A stretch of 64,000 nucleotides of DNA from Tetramitus jugosus. Taxonomy: Eukaryota; Heterolobosea; Eutetramitea; Acrasida; Vahlkampfiidae. Each line of letters opens with the position of its first letter. Within the stretch, counting starts at the first letter, position 1. The stretch lies in contig OW569389.1 of assembly GCA_937625935.1 (NCBI GenBank), positions 335,694 through 399,693 of the forward strand. The letters run 5' to 3'. The position numbers and the translations under genes are program-made. Under the pieces are notes generated by a model, which was not told where the DNA came from, did not search any database, and worked only from the letters and a program-made list of their open reading frames with translations. Below, piece by piece: positions 42,739-52,730 of the stretch.

Positions 42739-43449
42739 ATGGGAATATCAACAACTTTGTACACACCTCCAATCACTCATGGGCAATATGGATCTAGTAG
42801 ATATACCGGTGGTGAGGAGAGACTAAATTTAATCCCTTGGCGATACATCCCTGGATTCACCATTCCTTCCAGTGCGAGCAGTTCATATACTCGCCCTTCA
42901 AGCCACACAACTGGGACGAGTTCTTCAACATATGAGAACAGACCATCCGTAATTCCCTATCGATATTTCCCAGGGTACACTAGTTCTTTAGACCAGAGTA
43001 GTTCCTATTCTCACCAATCAACTCGTCCCAGTTATTATTCTCAATCAACTACAGCGGATCGATACAGTCCTTCAACGAATGCTGATGATAAATCATTCGT
43101 AATCCCTTCCAGGTGTATTCCTGGGTACAAAAGTGCTCCAGGCTGGGGAAGTTTCTATACTCAATCTTCCAGCCAAACAACTCCCAGTTCTTACATGGGC
43201 TGGTCCAGAGATGTTTCGATTCAAAATGCTTACAACAGGGTAATAGACCAACTTGATAACTCGGAAGAAAGTTATTGGATCGAGGATATCGTAACTCAAA
43301 GTGCAGAAACGTATAAGACAGACAAAGTTGGGGCACTCAAGATGATTTCTGGATTGATCAGTATTTTGGATGAACACCAAGTTTCAGACTTTGATTCTGT
43401 TCGAGCAAGTCTAGAGAGCTTGTATGATGTTATCCTTCAATCAGTGTGA
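42739..43449 (+). CDS. IP(W/Y/S)RYxPGY-repeat protein
   Basis: Start at the ATG at 42739; an open frame runs upstream without an ATG. The N-terminal two thirds hold three related segments of about 42-50 residues: LIPWRYIPGFT, VIPYRYFPGYT and VIPSRCIPGYK, each followed by a Ser/Tyr/Gln/Thr-rich tract (SSSYTRPSS, SSSYSHQST, SFYTQSSS). This looks like a tandemly repeated low-complexity domain. A C-terminal helical region (about 165-236) follows and seems globular. I do not recognise the family. The repeat unit is aromatic and polar, like phase-separating or cell-coat proteins, but that is only a suggestion. Confidence 0.55.
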   Translation: MGISTTLYTPPITHGQYGSSRYTGGEERLNLIPWRYIPGFTIPSSASSSYTRPSSHTTGTSSSTYENRPSVIPYRYFPGYTSSLDQSSSYSHQSTRPSYYSQSTTADRYSPSTNADDKSFVIPSRCIPGYKSAPGWGSFYTQSSSQTTPSSYMGWSRDVSIQNAYNRVIDQLDNSEESYWIEDIVTQSAETYKTDKVGALKMISGLISILDEHQVSDFDSVRASLESLYDVILQSV

Positions 43450-43560
43450 GTAAAACAAACACCCCTTGGAATCAATCTTACGAATATTCATCATACTGAA
43501 CAACATTTTATTCCTGTGATCAAGATTAGGGTATTGGGCACAGGAGCTCGCCGTGGAGAC

Positions 43561-44388
43561 TTAAGTACCATTGTCTCCCTTCAGGTTTTGATTCTTAGCT
43601 TTTATAACGTCCAACTCTGCTTTATATCGAATGGCTGAATAGATGCGTTTAGTTGACGTTCTTGAGGAGTACTGCTCAAATGCACTTGGTGGATAGTACA
43701 GCTCAATGGCCTTGGCTAGTGCCGTAAGTTCTGGAACCGTAAACTGATAATAATCAAATTCAATCAAGTCAATACATCTCTCCACATCGTCCACTCTCAA
43801 GGGCTTTTTGAATTGAATAAACTTCTCACGAATCACGGACATATTCTCGAAGATTGAACCAATCGACTCCTTGAAAATTATACCAAGGTACAACAAAAAT
43901 CCGAAAATGGAATCAAATGGTGGGATTCTAATTCCCAGTTTCATGAGCAGGCAGTATGGAAGAGATATCCCAATCAAACCGAAGGACGCGGCAGAACCTA
44001 AAACAATAAGTGGAGAATAAAACAAAAGGAGTATAGGATGGCTATCCCTTCTATCTTCAAGTTTGAACAACTTGTCAATAGCCTGAGCCAGAACAACATG
44101 ATCCAATTCAGCATTGTTCTCCACGCGATTGGGTTGAGTCATCTGTTCTTGATATTGCAGTTGCTTATGCTGCTTCTTCTCAAATCTTGCTTCCATAAAT
44201 TGTTGAAAACGAGAGAGCTTGAACTGTTGGGGATCTTGAATGAACTCTTTCAAACGAACTGTGCTGAGAGATGCGGACAGGTGGTTGTGCAGTCTCACAT
44301 GATTGAACAGGGAGAAATTGGTCAGTAATAAACGACTGCTATTGCTTCTGGCGGGGTGAGAAGCCTTGTTGATGACTCGACCTATCAT
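43561..44388 (-). CDS. Putative mitochondrial membrane protein
   Basis: 275 residues from the ATG at 44388 (a longer frame begins at 44439). The N-terminus is basic and Ser/Leu-rich without acids (RVINKASHPARSNSSRLLLT), a mitochondrial presequence pattern. After an amphipathic charged stretch, two hydrophobic regions occur (about 118-155 ILLLFYSPLIVLGSAASFGLIGI, and 165-185 FGFLLYLGIIF). The rest is helical and basic. It has no enzyme signature. The local order (basic helix, membrane pair, helical tail) recalls LETM- or assembly-factor-like inner-membrane proteins, but I see no diagnostic motif. Confidence 0.55.
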   Translation of the reverse strand: MIGRVINKASHPARSNSSRLLLTNFSLFNHVRLHNHLSASLSTVRLKEFIQDPQQFKLSRFQQFMEARFEKKQHKQLQYQEQMTQPNRVENNAELDHVVLAQAIDKLFKLEDRRDSHPILLLFYSPLIVLGSAASFGLIGISLPYCLLMKLGIRIPPFDSIFGFLLYLGIIFKESIGSIFENMSVIREKFIQFKKPLRVDDVERCIDLIEFDYYQFTVPELTALAKAIELYYPPSAFEQYSSRTSTKRIYSAIRYKAELDVIKAKNQNLKGDNGT

Positions 44389-44600
44389 TGCAATTTGGTT
44401 TGTTCTTCTGCTGCCCGCAATTCTATGTCCTTGTCCCAACGAACTTCATTGTTTTTGCTGACCGAACATAATCCCGACAGCTCAAATTCAACTTGAAAAT
44501 ATTAACAACCACTAGTCACATAGAACACAAGACGTCCATGCTGCCGTGGTGACTGTGACTACAAACATACTTGAGTATGTGATAGCGTGAGAGAAAATCA

Positions 44601-44710
44601 TTGCTGCACCAGTCTCTGACTCCAATTTAGACCTTTATCCGGAGGATTTAGTCGATGATGAGGTGGATGGAGATAGATATTGAGGCTATTGAAGATTTGA
44701 CACTCAATAC
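44601..44710 (+). repeat. About 110-bp dispersed duplication, copy A
   Basis: This segment, beginning TTGCTGCACCAGTCTCTGAC, reappears nearly unchanged at 52904-53029 in the same orientation, with a few substitutions and a short insertion. In both places it abuts sequence derived from a protein kinase gene, but in opposite orientations. It marks a segmental rearrangement of the subtelomere. Confidence 0.8.
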
Positions 44711-45065
44711 ATGATTTCACCAGAATTAATTCGAAAGACACCCAAGTACCAAAGCCGCGTGGGAGTAAGAGCTCCAGAAGAAATGAAGGGGAAACGAATT
44801 TTCCGAACGCAAATACTACTTGTCCTGCTGTCTGCTGAATGCTCTTCATTGGTTGCATCATTGATCTTGGTGTTGTATCCAAGGGAAGATGGAAAGTACG
44901 AAGTAGCAATCAAAGATATTGTTGTTGGGTTAGTAAACGATGGACTTACAATAGGAGTCACTATTGGTACCTGTACTCCGAGATGTTGGACAAGCAACCT
45001 GTGATGAGAAATGCGATGTAAATTCATTCGGGATTATCGGACATAATACTTAGTCTAGAGAATTG
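44711..45065 (+). pseudogene. Scrambled TKL-kinase fragment, copy A
   Basis: Short blocks match the receptor-kinase pseudogene at 49111-51009. GTTGTATCCAAGGGAAGATG followed by VAIKDIV aligns with its kinase subdomain II (VAIKKIV). NDGLTIGVTIGT aligns with subdomain VIII (NDGLTLGVTIGT). GATGAGAAATGCGATGTAAATTC aligns with subdomain IX, with a stop codon introduced (TGT ATA to TGT AAA change and frame loss). The region between subdomains II and VIII is deleted. It cannot encode a kinase. Confidence 0.75.
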
Positions 45066-45245
45066 AATTTTTGTAATCACAGTCAGTCTTGTGCACTCTC
45101 TGTTAGTTATCAAGATACGAGAAATAACGTGATACCGGAATATCACAAGATAGCTGTAGTGAACTCCCTCAATGATACACACTGGAATGTATTTGCATTC
45201 GTGTTCAACTTGCTGTTCACAAACCACCATCACCCGTTTTGATTG

Positions 45246-45865
45246 TCACCTGCCATTCTTGGAGTAACGAAAGACAAATACTTGTTCTGTGCAACGGAGC
45301 CACTCGAGTTTGGCTAAACTGCCACTCCTTGCTGCTGATACGAACACGTCCTTGTCGAGCAATGTGCCTCGAGCCACCCACTGGAGAACGTCCAAGCTTG
45401 CACACTCTGCAGCCATCAAAAGATGTTGCTTGTTGAGTCGTTCTTGTCGTGGGTCCACTCGAGCATTGCCACTGGCGAGCCTTGTTGAATGGTGTCCATC
45501 AATAAACAATCCTTTGCCTCGAGACTTGTTGTCCATTCCTTTTCGAATAAACTGTTTTGCACATTGCAATAGTACTTGCTCACTTGATCCATGTAATGCT
45601 GGACGTGATGAACAACAACATCTCTGGACAGTGGGCTGAGATTTCGGTTCATACTTGGATTGATGTCTGGGTCGAGGCCTGAGTCTGATTTCATTTTTGG
45701 TTGTCGAATTTTCTTAGGTGTTGCGTATGCGGACCCAGTCTCCAACGGCTTGTCCAAAGCAAACTGTTTACAAAGATGTGGTTCACCCACATAAAATGAG
45801 TTACTCGAACGATACAAAAATATTGCTTCGTGAGTAATGAAAATTGGTCTTGCCACAAACATCAT
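45246..45865 (-). pseudogene. Frameshifted ankyrin-repeat gene remnant
   Basis: Two minus-strand frames overlap and share one repeat style. The upstream one (45416-45865) ends in KDCLLMDTIQQGSPVAMLEW. The downstream one (45246-45569) continues with HLLMAAECASLDVLQWVARG and FVSAARSGSLAKLEWLRC. Both have the LL..A...GSL..LEWL pattern of ankyrin repeats found in large protist and giant-virus gene families. A one-base indel near 45430-45460 would join them. A short intron cannot be fully excluded. Confidence 0.5.
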
Positions 45866-46630
45866 TCGACGAGTAATTGAGATTTATCCAAGTACGAGGA
45901 ACATTTGGACCCCGACAGTGGCCGACTACTTTTCATTCTTGTTTCTTTTGTGGGTAGTTTTGGGTTGCTTTGCCCATGATCAAGTGAGTGTTGACACTGT
46001 CTGCGTAGTCGATAGTTAAGTAACGCATTTATCGAAGCCAACATATAACAGCTCTTGTTTGTTCATATGTTTGATCGGTGTATGTTTAAATAGAAGTTGA
46101 ATCTGTTTCGACCAGATTCAAATAACTAAAATTATGTCTACTGCATATTATGGTGCAACTTTACTGCAATTCAGCTTTACTGCATTTACAGTTTTTCCTA
46201 CTGCATTTCACCTACTTGCGATCCAATAAAGGTCAACTCAAGCAACAGACCATTAATAATATTCAATGGGTGCATTTGCACTTGATTAAGAACCAACTTG
46301 CATGCAAGAATGGATTAGAGATCTCATTGGTCATGAAATTCAATTGAAAGTAGAATCCCATGTGGAATTTGAGACCAATCCAAAAACAAATCAGATATTG
46401 ATGTGATGGATCACGAGTGAAGGGAAGATTCCAGTCATTGTGAATCCATAAGCTCTAACGCACACCCAAAAATCAGAAAACATGTAACCGTAATGGCCAT
46501 CTTGCCAAATCACTGTTGTAACAACATTGATAGATTTGAAATTGGATTCAGTACCCATTGGAGTGTAGGTCAAGAGTGAAGCTTGTGTCCGCACTTCATG
46601 GTTGGAACACAAAGAAAAAAGGTCACAAAA
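45866..46630. other. AT-rich non-coding stretch
   Basis: No gene supported. Frames on both strands are short, hydrophobic and without domains. The area contains TGCAATT / TTACTGCA phrases (near 46137-46200) that look like degenerate short repeats. Confidence 0.4.
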
Positions 46631-46637
46631 CAGGTGA

Positions 46638-46672
46638 CTATAGCAATTTTCCAAAAAGTGTGACGTTTTTTG
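46638..46672 (+). repeat. Inverted dispersed repeat, plus copy
   Basis: TATAGCAATTTTCCAAAAAG followed by TGTGACGTTTTTT. Two reverse-complement copies occur at 47203-47235 and 47450-47483. Together they bracket about 0.8 kb, as the ends of a small non-autonomous mobile element would, but I could not find a target-site duplication. Confidence 0.55.
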
Positions 46673-47084
46673 AGCGTCAAAAAAACAGAATAAACGTTCC
46701 AAAAAGTTGTAAATCACCGTTAAATCAGGTTTTGCTCCAATTTCCAGTTGAATTTCCAGAAGATTAAATTTGACTTGCCTTGTATGAAGAAGCTGTCCAA
46801 CTGTTGAAGAAAGGAATTGAGTACATTCCTCTTGTTGCTCACGCTATCGAAGATGAAATCTTCTAATTTGACCTTGTCCACGTTGATTTTTGTTTTAGAA
46901 GTAAACACAGATCCACATACATATCACTTCTCTTCTGGAACCTGATAGTCACTCTTCCTCATCAGATGAAGTGGATTGGTCGTCCGAATCGAGCTTCTGG
47001 GCAACAGATTCGAAGCTTTCCTCTTTTCGTGCTGCACCTCAAGTCTAATTGCATTCAACTCAGGCATGAGCAATAGATTAAGTG

Positions 47085-47235
47085 CAGGTGATATCAATCC
47101 ATTCTCCCTCCACTGCAAACGTCTTTGGGCTGATGGACAGTATCTTTCCCATCCTTTTTCTACAAATAAACGCTCAAAAACGCAAAAAAACACAAACCAG
47201 AAAAAAAACGTCACACTTTTTGGAAAATTGCTATA
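47085..47235 (+). repeat. Tandem duplicate, unit 1
   Basis: About 150 bp beginning GCAGGTGATATCAATCCATT and ending in the TTTTGGAAAATTGCTATA box. It repeats at 47320-47483 with about 80-85 percent visible identity (CTCCACTG(C/T)AAACGTCTTTGGGCTGATG is shared). No protein is encoded. Confidence 0.65.
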
Positions 47236-47319
47236 ATCAAGCAACGAATGAAGCACTATGAGTACAGTGTTGCGACTCTTCGAACTATTATCGAGACAGT
47301 GATCAGTAGCATAACTGCA

Positions 47320-47483
47320 GGTGACGTCAAGCCATTCTTCCTCCACTGTAAACGTCTTTGGGCTGATGAACAGTATCTTTCTCATAGAATCCTTGATCTC
47401 CAAATAAACGCTCGGAAACACAGAAAAACGACGAAAAACACACCACCAAAAAAAAACGCCACACTTTTTGGAAAATTGCTATA
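47320..47483 (+). repeat. Tandem duplicate, unit 2
   Basis: Second copy of the 47085 unit, beginning GCAGGTGACGTCAAGCCATT. It ends with the same TTTTGGAAAATTGCTATA box, after which the EGF-like receptor fragment begins. Confidence 0.65.
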
Positions 47484-47485
47484 GG

Positions 47486-47988
47486 ATCATTAGAAACCTC
47501 TATGGTAGTGTTGAGTGTTCATTTACCATATTCGAGAATAATACGAGTGAAGCGCTATTACTGATGGAGGGTTGGAGCCTCATTGGGACAAGAAATTTAT
47601 TTTATGACGATCCAAATCAGAAGCGTGAATTGACAGTTTACGGAGATGGCACTGGGCTCATAATCGACTTGAGAGAAAATTATTGGCGTTATTACTACAA
47701 CACGACCAGTCGAGTATTAAGGGCAGAATTTTTGATGTTTCAGATGGAGCACGTATTGAACCCTATCTGGTCACTCCATCACAGTATGATTGTTTCAACA
47801 GAAATGGAACTGATAACAGGATTTGCAACAGCCAAGGATATTGCATCGCTCCTAATACATGCTCCTGTCATGCACATAGTCTCGGGGAAGAGTGCGGCGC
47901 TTTCTACGATTGTTTTGGAATGCTTGCCAACAATTCTCAAGTTTGTTATGGTCGAGGCAGCTGTGAGGGAGCAGATGTATGTACCTTG
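47486..47988 (+). pseudogene. Receptor ectodomain fragment with EGF-like cysteines (frameshifted)
   Basis: The first frame (to about 47730) reads as a beta-rich ectodomain (WSLIGTRNLFYDD, ELTVYGDGTG). The coding signal then moves to another frame: GRIFDVSDGARIEPYLVTP, leading into two EGF-like cysteine blocks (CFNRNGTDNRICNSQGYC, CSCHAHSLGEECG, CYGRGSCEGADVC). An indel near 47725 is needed to join them. The fragment stops abruptly at about 47988, where an opposite-strand gene begins. EGF-like ectodomains followed by a membrane helix and TKL kinase are common in amoebae; a kinase remnant lies at 49111-51009. Confidence 0.6.
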
Positions 47989-48490
47989 AATCATCATCAT
48001 CATATTCATCTTCTTCTTCATCTTTATCTTCATCTTCATTGAAATTATTTGAAATTTCATAGTCGTCCATACCTCTGAGAACAGGTATGTTGGTCGTAGC
48101 AGAGGACAGCACTGAGAATTTTTGATATTTTATCTTGGCAGAAGCAACAGCAGCCTTCAATTGAGAGTCTTGTGACCGACTGAGTTGTATTGCAAGCTTT
48201 GCGTCTTCTTGTTCTTGCAAAATCTTTGCAATGGCAGAGTCTGTCATGTCATGCAAAGTTGATTCATCGACGTCATAGCTAGCATTTGCTTGCTGTTGTT
48301 GTTGTTGTTGTAGTTGCACCACAGTTTCTGTCGTCGCAGAACGGATTTGTTCTTCAACGTCAATTTGTTTCAAATCAACATGGATAGCAGCACCCTCATG
48401 CATTTGATCTTCAAGTAAATCGTAAACTTTATAATGTTCATCGTTGTCGCTCTCTTGTACAAACGTTTGTGTGAATGCACCAAGAGACAT
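47852..48490 (-). pseudogene. Truncated gene: N-terminal half of an acidic Gln-rich protein, chimeric 3' end
   Basis: Start taken at 48490 (a Met two codons upstream at 48496 is equivalent) because it follows a CAACAACAACAAGC leader. The genuine part runs to about 47991: a polyglutamine stretch, then AIAKILQEQEDAKLAIQLSR, an Ala-rich helix, and a Glu/Asp-rich tail (EDEDKDEEEDEYDDDD). The AKxLQEQEDAKLA..LS segment resembles the N-terminal region of RIO3-type kinases or a ubiquitin-interacting helix; this is weak. Past 47991 the frame runs antisense through the EGF-like fragment, so the true C-terminus has been lost. I judge it a truncated copy. Confidence 0.5.
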
Positions 48491-48715
48491 TTTCATATTC
48501 TTTTTTGCTTGTTGTTGTTGTTGTTTTGGGCGAGTCATTTGCTTGTTGTTGTTTGATGACTGTAGTGTTGTTGTTTTGTGTGCGCTTTTTGGCTTCAAGA
48601 GTCAAGTGTCGTGTTCGAAACAGCTAGTTCCACACTCAATCTAGACGACGAAGTTGATCAATTTGAAGAATCACATTCATCTCTAACAGTTCCAATCTCT
48701 TCAAGAGAAATTAAA

Positions 48716-49003
48716 TCAGCATTTGAAATGTCGTGAAAGACGACGACATACATCCTCAAGATCGATAAAAGGATCAGCACCAATTTTAACATACGGACAG
48801 TGAATGGTTAGAGTAGTTAGCCTGGGACATTTGTCTATCAATTGTTTGAGACCTTGCCGACCAACCGATGAATCGACGTGTATTTCTCTCAGTGTGTCAT
48901 TTGATTGACTTTTACACAATGCGGATACCAAATTATCAAAACCATATTTGTTGATGCTCGTACCCATCAGGTTCAGTCTTCTCAAGTTTTCGAACGAACC
49001 CAA
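48716..49003 (-). pseudogene. Leucine-rich-repeat gene fragment
   Basis: 95 codons with two or three LRR-like units (LRRLNLMGTSINKYGFDNL, LREIHVDSSVGRQGL, LTTLTIHCPYV). The upstream side at 49003 has no promoter-like leader or plausible start context, and coding resemblance stops there. It looks like the 3' end of a larger LRR gene cut by rearrangement, though a small intact gene is possible. Confidence 0.45.
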
Positions 49004-49110
49004 ACCAAAACAACACTTGTTGTTACTATTGAAACATGTATAGAATTCCCTGCAAAAATTATTTTCATGGGAGATCTCAGGAGTTGACGACGTGATACCG
49101 TTTATTCATT

Positions 49111-51009
49111 TTGTTTAGCAACAAACTTGAGTCTATCGAGATGTGTGACAGAATATTACAGTTCGATCATAGTGTACAAAGATATCCTTCTTTGTCTTTT
49201 GTCACACTCAGTGAGAACTACACATGTATTGCTCAACTTATCAGTGTTGTGAGAGATTCACTATACTCAAGCTTTAGGAAAATGGATATATAGCTCTGTG
49301 AAAATCAGAAACAGGGTATCTTCAGATGAAACAGGTGTAAGTATCGCGAGATACTTGAAGAGTATTGACAGTGGAAAGCTTCAAAGATTAGTGATAGCAA
49401 CTTACCCATTCTACTGGTTATACTCGTCCATTAATAATCGTTTTATTGATCTAGATGTGATGACAAACATAATCAATCCTCTTTCTTCCTCTGTGAACAG
49501 TGGAGGAAAGGTTGTGATAGTTAACAACAAGATTTATTCAATCAAGAACGATAACCAAACACCTCATCCAATCAACGAAATTTTACATTTTCAGGAGGGA
49601 AGAGCCGAGTCATTTTATTCGATGGGATACGTATATCTATTCTTCCAATCTGTGATGATACGAACAAAAATTAATGGAGAATTTTGTTATCAAGCTCAAT
49701 GACACAATAATCATACAGGAGTTTGATTTGAAGCTCATTGATCGATATGACAAAATTATAGCTTTCTCTGTTCATCAATACTCATATTACCTCGTTATGG
49801 AGAGACAACATAAGCATTCTTTACGAATTGTATGATCCATCTTGCCTGCCGAAGGATGTAGTATCAGATCAGAGAAATCCTATTCGGAAAGAAGTTGTTA
49901 TTATCTTATCTGTTATGATTCCATTGATCATCATTGTAATTGTTATTGGGTATATCCCCACTCACTTTTTCATTAGAAAGATCTTAATTGAAAAACGGAA
50001 GCAGAGTGAATTAGAATACAAGTTGCTTGATTACGAGTTACAAAGTATGGGTGCAGAAAATCATGCAAATGAAGATAGTCTCGTGCAAAAATCAAGATTT
50101 ATCCCATTCGCAGCTCTTTTCTTTGATAAAAAGTTGTCAGGAGGAGCCTTCGGTGTTGTATTCAAGGGAAGATGGAGAAAGAATGACGAAGTGGCAATCA
50201 AAAAGATTGTTGTTGAGGATGAAGAATCGTTCTTATCAGAGATTTCTATCTTGAACACACTGAGACATCCATTATGTCTCTACCTGTATGGATATTCAAA
50301 AGATTCGAAGGGAGGGCTTTATATAGTTACAGAGTACCTTCCAAAGGGAAATCTTCATTCCTTCATATATGACAAAGACAATAAGTTTGTTGATTTTAAC
50401 TTGAAGATGAAGATTCTGATAGATGTTTCGAATGGAATGGCATATCTGCATAACTGTCAACCAAAGATGATCGTACATCGAGATTTGAAGCCTCAGAACA
50501 TATTGCTGGACAGAGATGGAAGAATCAAAATATGCGATTTTGGACTGAGTAAGAGAACAACAGTAAACGATGGACTCACATTAGGAGTCACTATTGGTAC
50601 ATTCGAGTACATCTGCCCAGAGATTTTGGACAAGCGACCCTATGATGAGAAATGCGATGTATATTCATTCGGGATTATCATGCATGAGTTGTTCACATCA
50701 CAGAGACCCTACGGTTCAATGTTGTCAGACCTTGGTATGATTACTGCCGCTACGCGCATCTTCCAAGGAGCTAGACCTCCTGTTCCGTCAGCCGAGTTCG
50801 ATGAATAACAACTTCAATTTTTCGATGAGTCCAATTCGCTTTCAAAGGAGACTTTATCCAATGATCAGCGGCATGCACTCAAGATCAAGATCACTCGAGA
50901 ATACATCAAACTTATGCATCAATGTTGGAGCGGAAGGCCAGAGGAAAGACCATCCTTTGAGTCAATTCATGAGAATTTGATCAATATGTGCAAGCTGGTT
51001 GAAGATTAG
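49111..51009 (+). pseudogene. Receptor-type TKL protein kinase with frameshifts and in-frame stop
   Basis: The ectodomain signal jumps between frames at about 49293, 49680 and 49795 (ending ISILYELYDPSC). It then settles in the frame from 49828: a membrane helix (VVIILSVMIPLIIIVIVIGYI) and a full kinase core. Visible are the Gly loop GGAFGVVFKG, VAIKKI, HRDLKPQNILL, DFGLSKR, the GTFEYICPEIL activation segment and CDVYSFGIIMHELFT. At 50806-50808 a TAA interrupts the C-lobe. The same frame continues beyond it for 66 codons with the expected kinase end, MHQCWSGRPEERPSF, and stops at 51007-51009. All catalytic residues are present, so loss is recent. Readthrough is a formal alternative, but the ectodomain frameshifts argue for a dead gene. 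Confidence 0.8.
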
Positions 51010-51243
51010 ACGTCACAGAAGAATGTGCACTACCAATGCATTTACCCGATAATTATTATGAATATCTCCTGGTTCTCGTCCATGGCTCATTACTCAGATT
51101 CCAACAAGAGGAGAATCATTAAAGCTTAATACAGGGATTCTGCAGTTGTTCAAACACGTGTTCTCAATATCAATCATCCAACTCTACCAGGAGTCGTCGA
51201 TAGTTACCGAAGATTTTGTTTCAGCAATGTGGTACACTTCTCC

Positions 51244-52593
51244 CTATGTCCCGAACATTCGATTGATTAACTTTTTCAGAGATAAGGTCACATTTTCGAT
51301 GAATGTTTGATCTTTTCTGAGCGTGTGGATGTCAGTCAAATTTGAAAGTGCTTTGTTGGTGATGAATTGTTGATTACAATGTCTCATATCCAGTGTATGA
51401 ATCCCGTCCAAATAGGAGAATGCTCTGTCTGTGATTGTTGTTTGAGTGCAGCAAAATATAGAAAGTGTGTGAATGCCTTTCAAATGAGAGAATGCACGAT
51501 CTGTGATTGATTCTTGATCACAACCACTCATGTAGAGTGTGTGAATACCTTCAAGATGTGAAAAAGCTTCATCTGTGATCATTGTTTGATTGCAAGCTGA
51601 CATATTGAGTGTATGAATGCCTTTCAAGTAAGAAAAGGCTTTGTCTGTGATTTGACGGCAATACACGATAGAGAGTGTATGAATGCCTGTCAAGTGCTCG
51701 AAGGCTTGATCTGTGATTGTTATTTGGAAACTCATATCGAGAGTGTGAATGCCTTTCAAATGGAAAAATGCTTTGTCTGTGATCTGATTACAATGGAGAA
51801 TAATCAGAGTATGAATTCCTTCAAGCTGTGAAAAAGCTTCATCTGTGATAGTTTGTTGCTTGCAGAGAGTCATATTGAGTGTATGAATGCCTTTCAAATG
51901 AGAAAAAGCCCAATCTGTAATTGTTGGTTGATTGCAATAGGCCATAGAAAGTGTATGAATACCTTTCAAGTGCTTGAATGCTTCATCTGTGATCGTTTTT
52001 TGGTTGCAATTAGTCATATCTAGTGTGTGAATGCCTTCTAGATGTGAAAAAGCCTCATCTGTAATCGTTTCTTGATGACAACGAATCATGTTGAGTGTAT
52101 GAATGCCTTTCAAGTAAGAAAACGCTTTGTCTGTGATTTGAGTACAATGACTCATATTGAGAGAGTGAATGCCTTCAAGATACGAAAGGGCATCGTCTGT
52201 AATTGTTGCTTGCCGGACACCAACCATATTAAGTGTGTGAATACCTTTCAAGTGTTTAAATGCTTCATCTGTGATCGTTTTTTGATTGCGATGACTCATA
52301 TCGAGCGTATGAATACCTTCTAAATATTGAAAGTGCACATTACTCACATTCTGATTCCGATTCAAGCTCACATTGAGCAATGTTCCTTTTCCCAGTGCAA
52401 AGAAATGTTCAATCTTTCGAGACAATAAATCACGTTTCAACGTTCTTCGCTTGTTGAACACGCATTGTTTGCTGAACTTGAATTGATTGAACCCTTTGCA
52501 AGTATAACTCAACTGTATCCATTCTCCAGTGTCAAAACACTCTAGGATCTTGGACCATGAATCTAGACTCAGTACCCAAAAAATCTCATTCAT
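51244..52593 (-). CDS. F-box/GIHTL leucine-rich-repeat protein
   Basis: 449 residues from the ATG at 52593. The open frame extends upstream to 52845, but that part crosses a plus-strand ankyrin remnant, so I reject it. An F-box-like start (FWVLSLDSWSKILECFDTGEWIQLSYTCK) binds Skp1 in SCF ubiquitin ligases. It is followed by 14 LRR units of 22 or 24 residues with the consensus GIHTLxMSxCxQxxITDxAFxxL. The units are clearly diverged from each other, unlike the neighbour at 53626. Such F-box-LRR proteins select substrates for ubiquitination. The same repeat style occurs in large protist families and is also reported in giant viruses of amoebae. Confidence 0.75.
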   Translation of the reverse strand: MNEIFWVLSLDSWSKILECFDTGEWIQLSYTCKGFNQFKFSKQCVFNKRRTLKRDLLSRKIEHFFALGKGTLLNVSLNRNQNVSNVHFQYLEGIHTLDMSHRNQKTITDEAFKHLKGIHTLNMVGVRQATITDDALSYLEGIHSLNMSHCTQITDKAFSYLKGIHTLNMIRCHQETITDEAFSHLEGIHTLDMTNCNQKTITDEAFKHLKGIHTLSMAYCNQPTITDWAFSHLKGIHTLNMTLCKQQTITDEAFSQLEGIHTLIILHCNQITDKAFFHLKGIHTLDMSFQITITDQAFEHLTGIHTLSIVYCRQITDKAFSYLKGIHTLNMSACNQTMITDEAFSHLEGIHTLYMSGCDQESITDRAFSHLKGIHTLSIFCCTQTTITDRAFSYLDGIHTLDMRHCNQQFITNKALSNLTDIHTLRKDQTFIENVTLSLKKLINRMFGT

Positions 52594-52644
52594 GTGATTA
52601 TTGGCATGCCTGCTTTCATGGGGAGTGGTTGTTGTCCTTCTCAT

Positions 52645-52730
52645 GGCTGTTTTGCAGCGGAGAATGGACGTACAACCATGGTTGCGCTTTTGTCGCGGTA
52701 TGGCGCTGATGTAACAGCCGGAGCAGGTGT
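52645..52730 (+). pseudogene. Ankyrin-repeat fragment
   Basis: Plus-strand translation reads FAAENGRTTMVALLSRYGAD then VTAGAG, a near-perfect ankyrin unit. It is followed at about 52727 by GTGTAAGT, which contains a consensus splice donor (GTAAGT). No start, no partner repeats and no downstream exon are nearby. It is a stranded piece of an ankyrin gene lying antisense to the apparent 5' extension of the F-box/LRR frame. Confidence 0.55.

Noticed and set aside
44711-45004. 97-codon plus-strand frame taken as a gene
   Set aside because: Its recognisable parts are scrambled pieces of a kinase, so it is reported as a pseudogene instead.
46924-47421. 165-codon minus-strand frame
   Set aside because: It spans the duplicated non-coding repeat units and has no recognisable domain.
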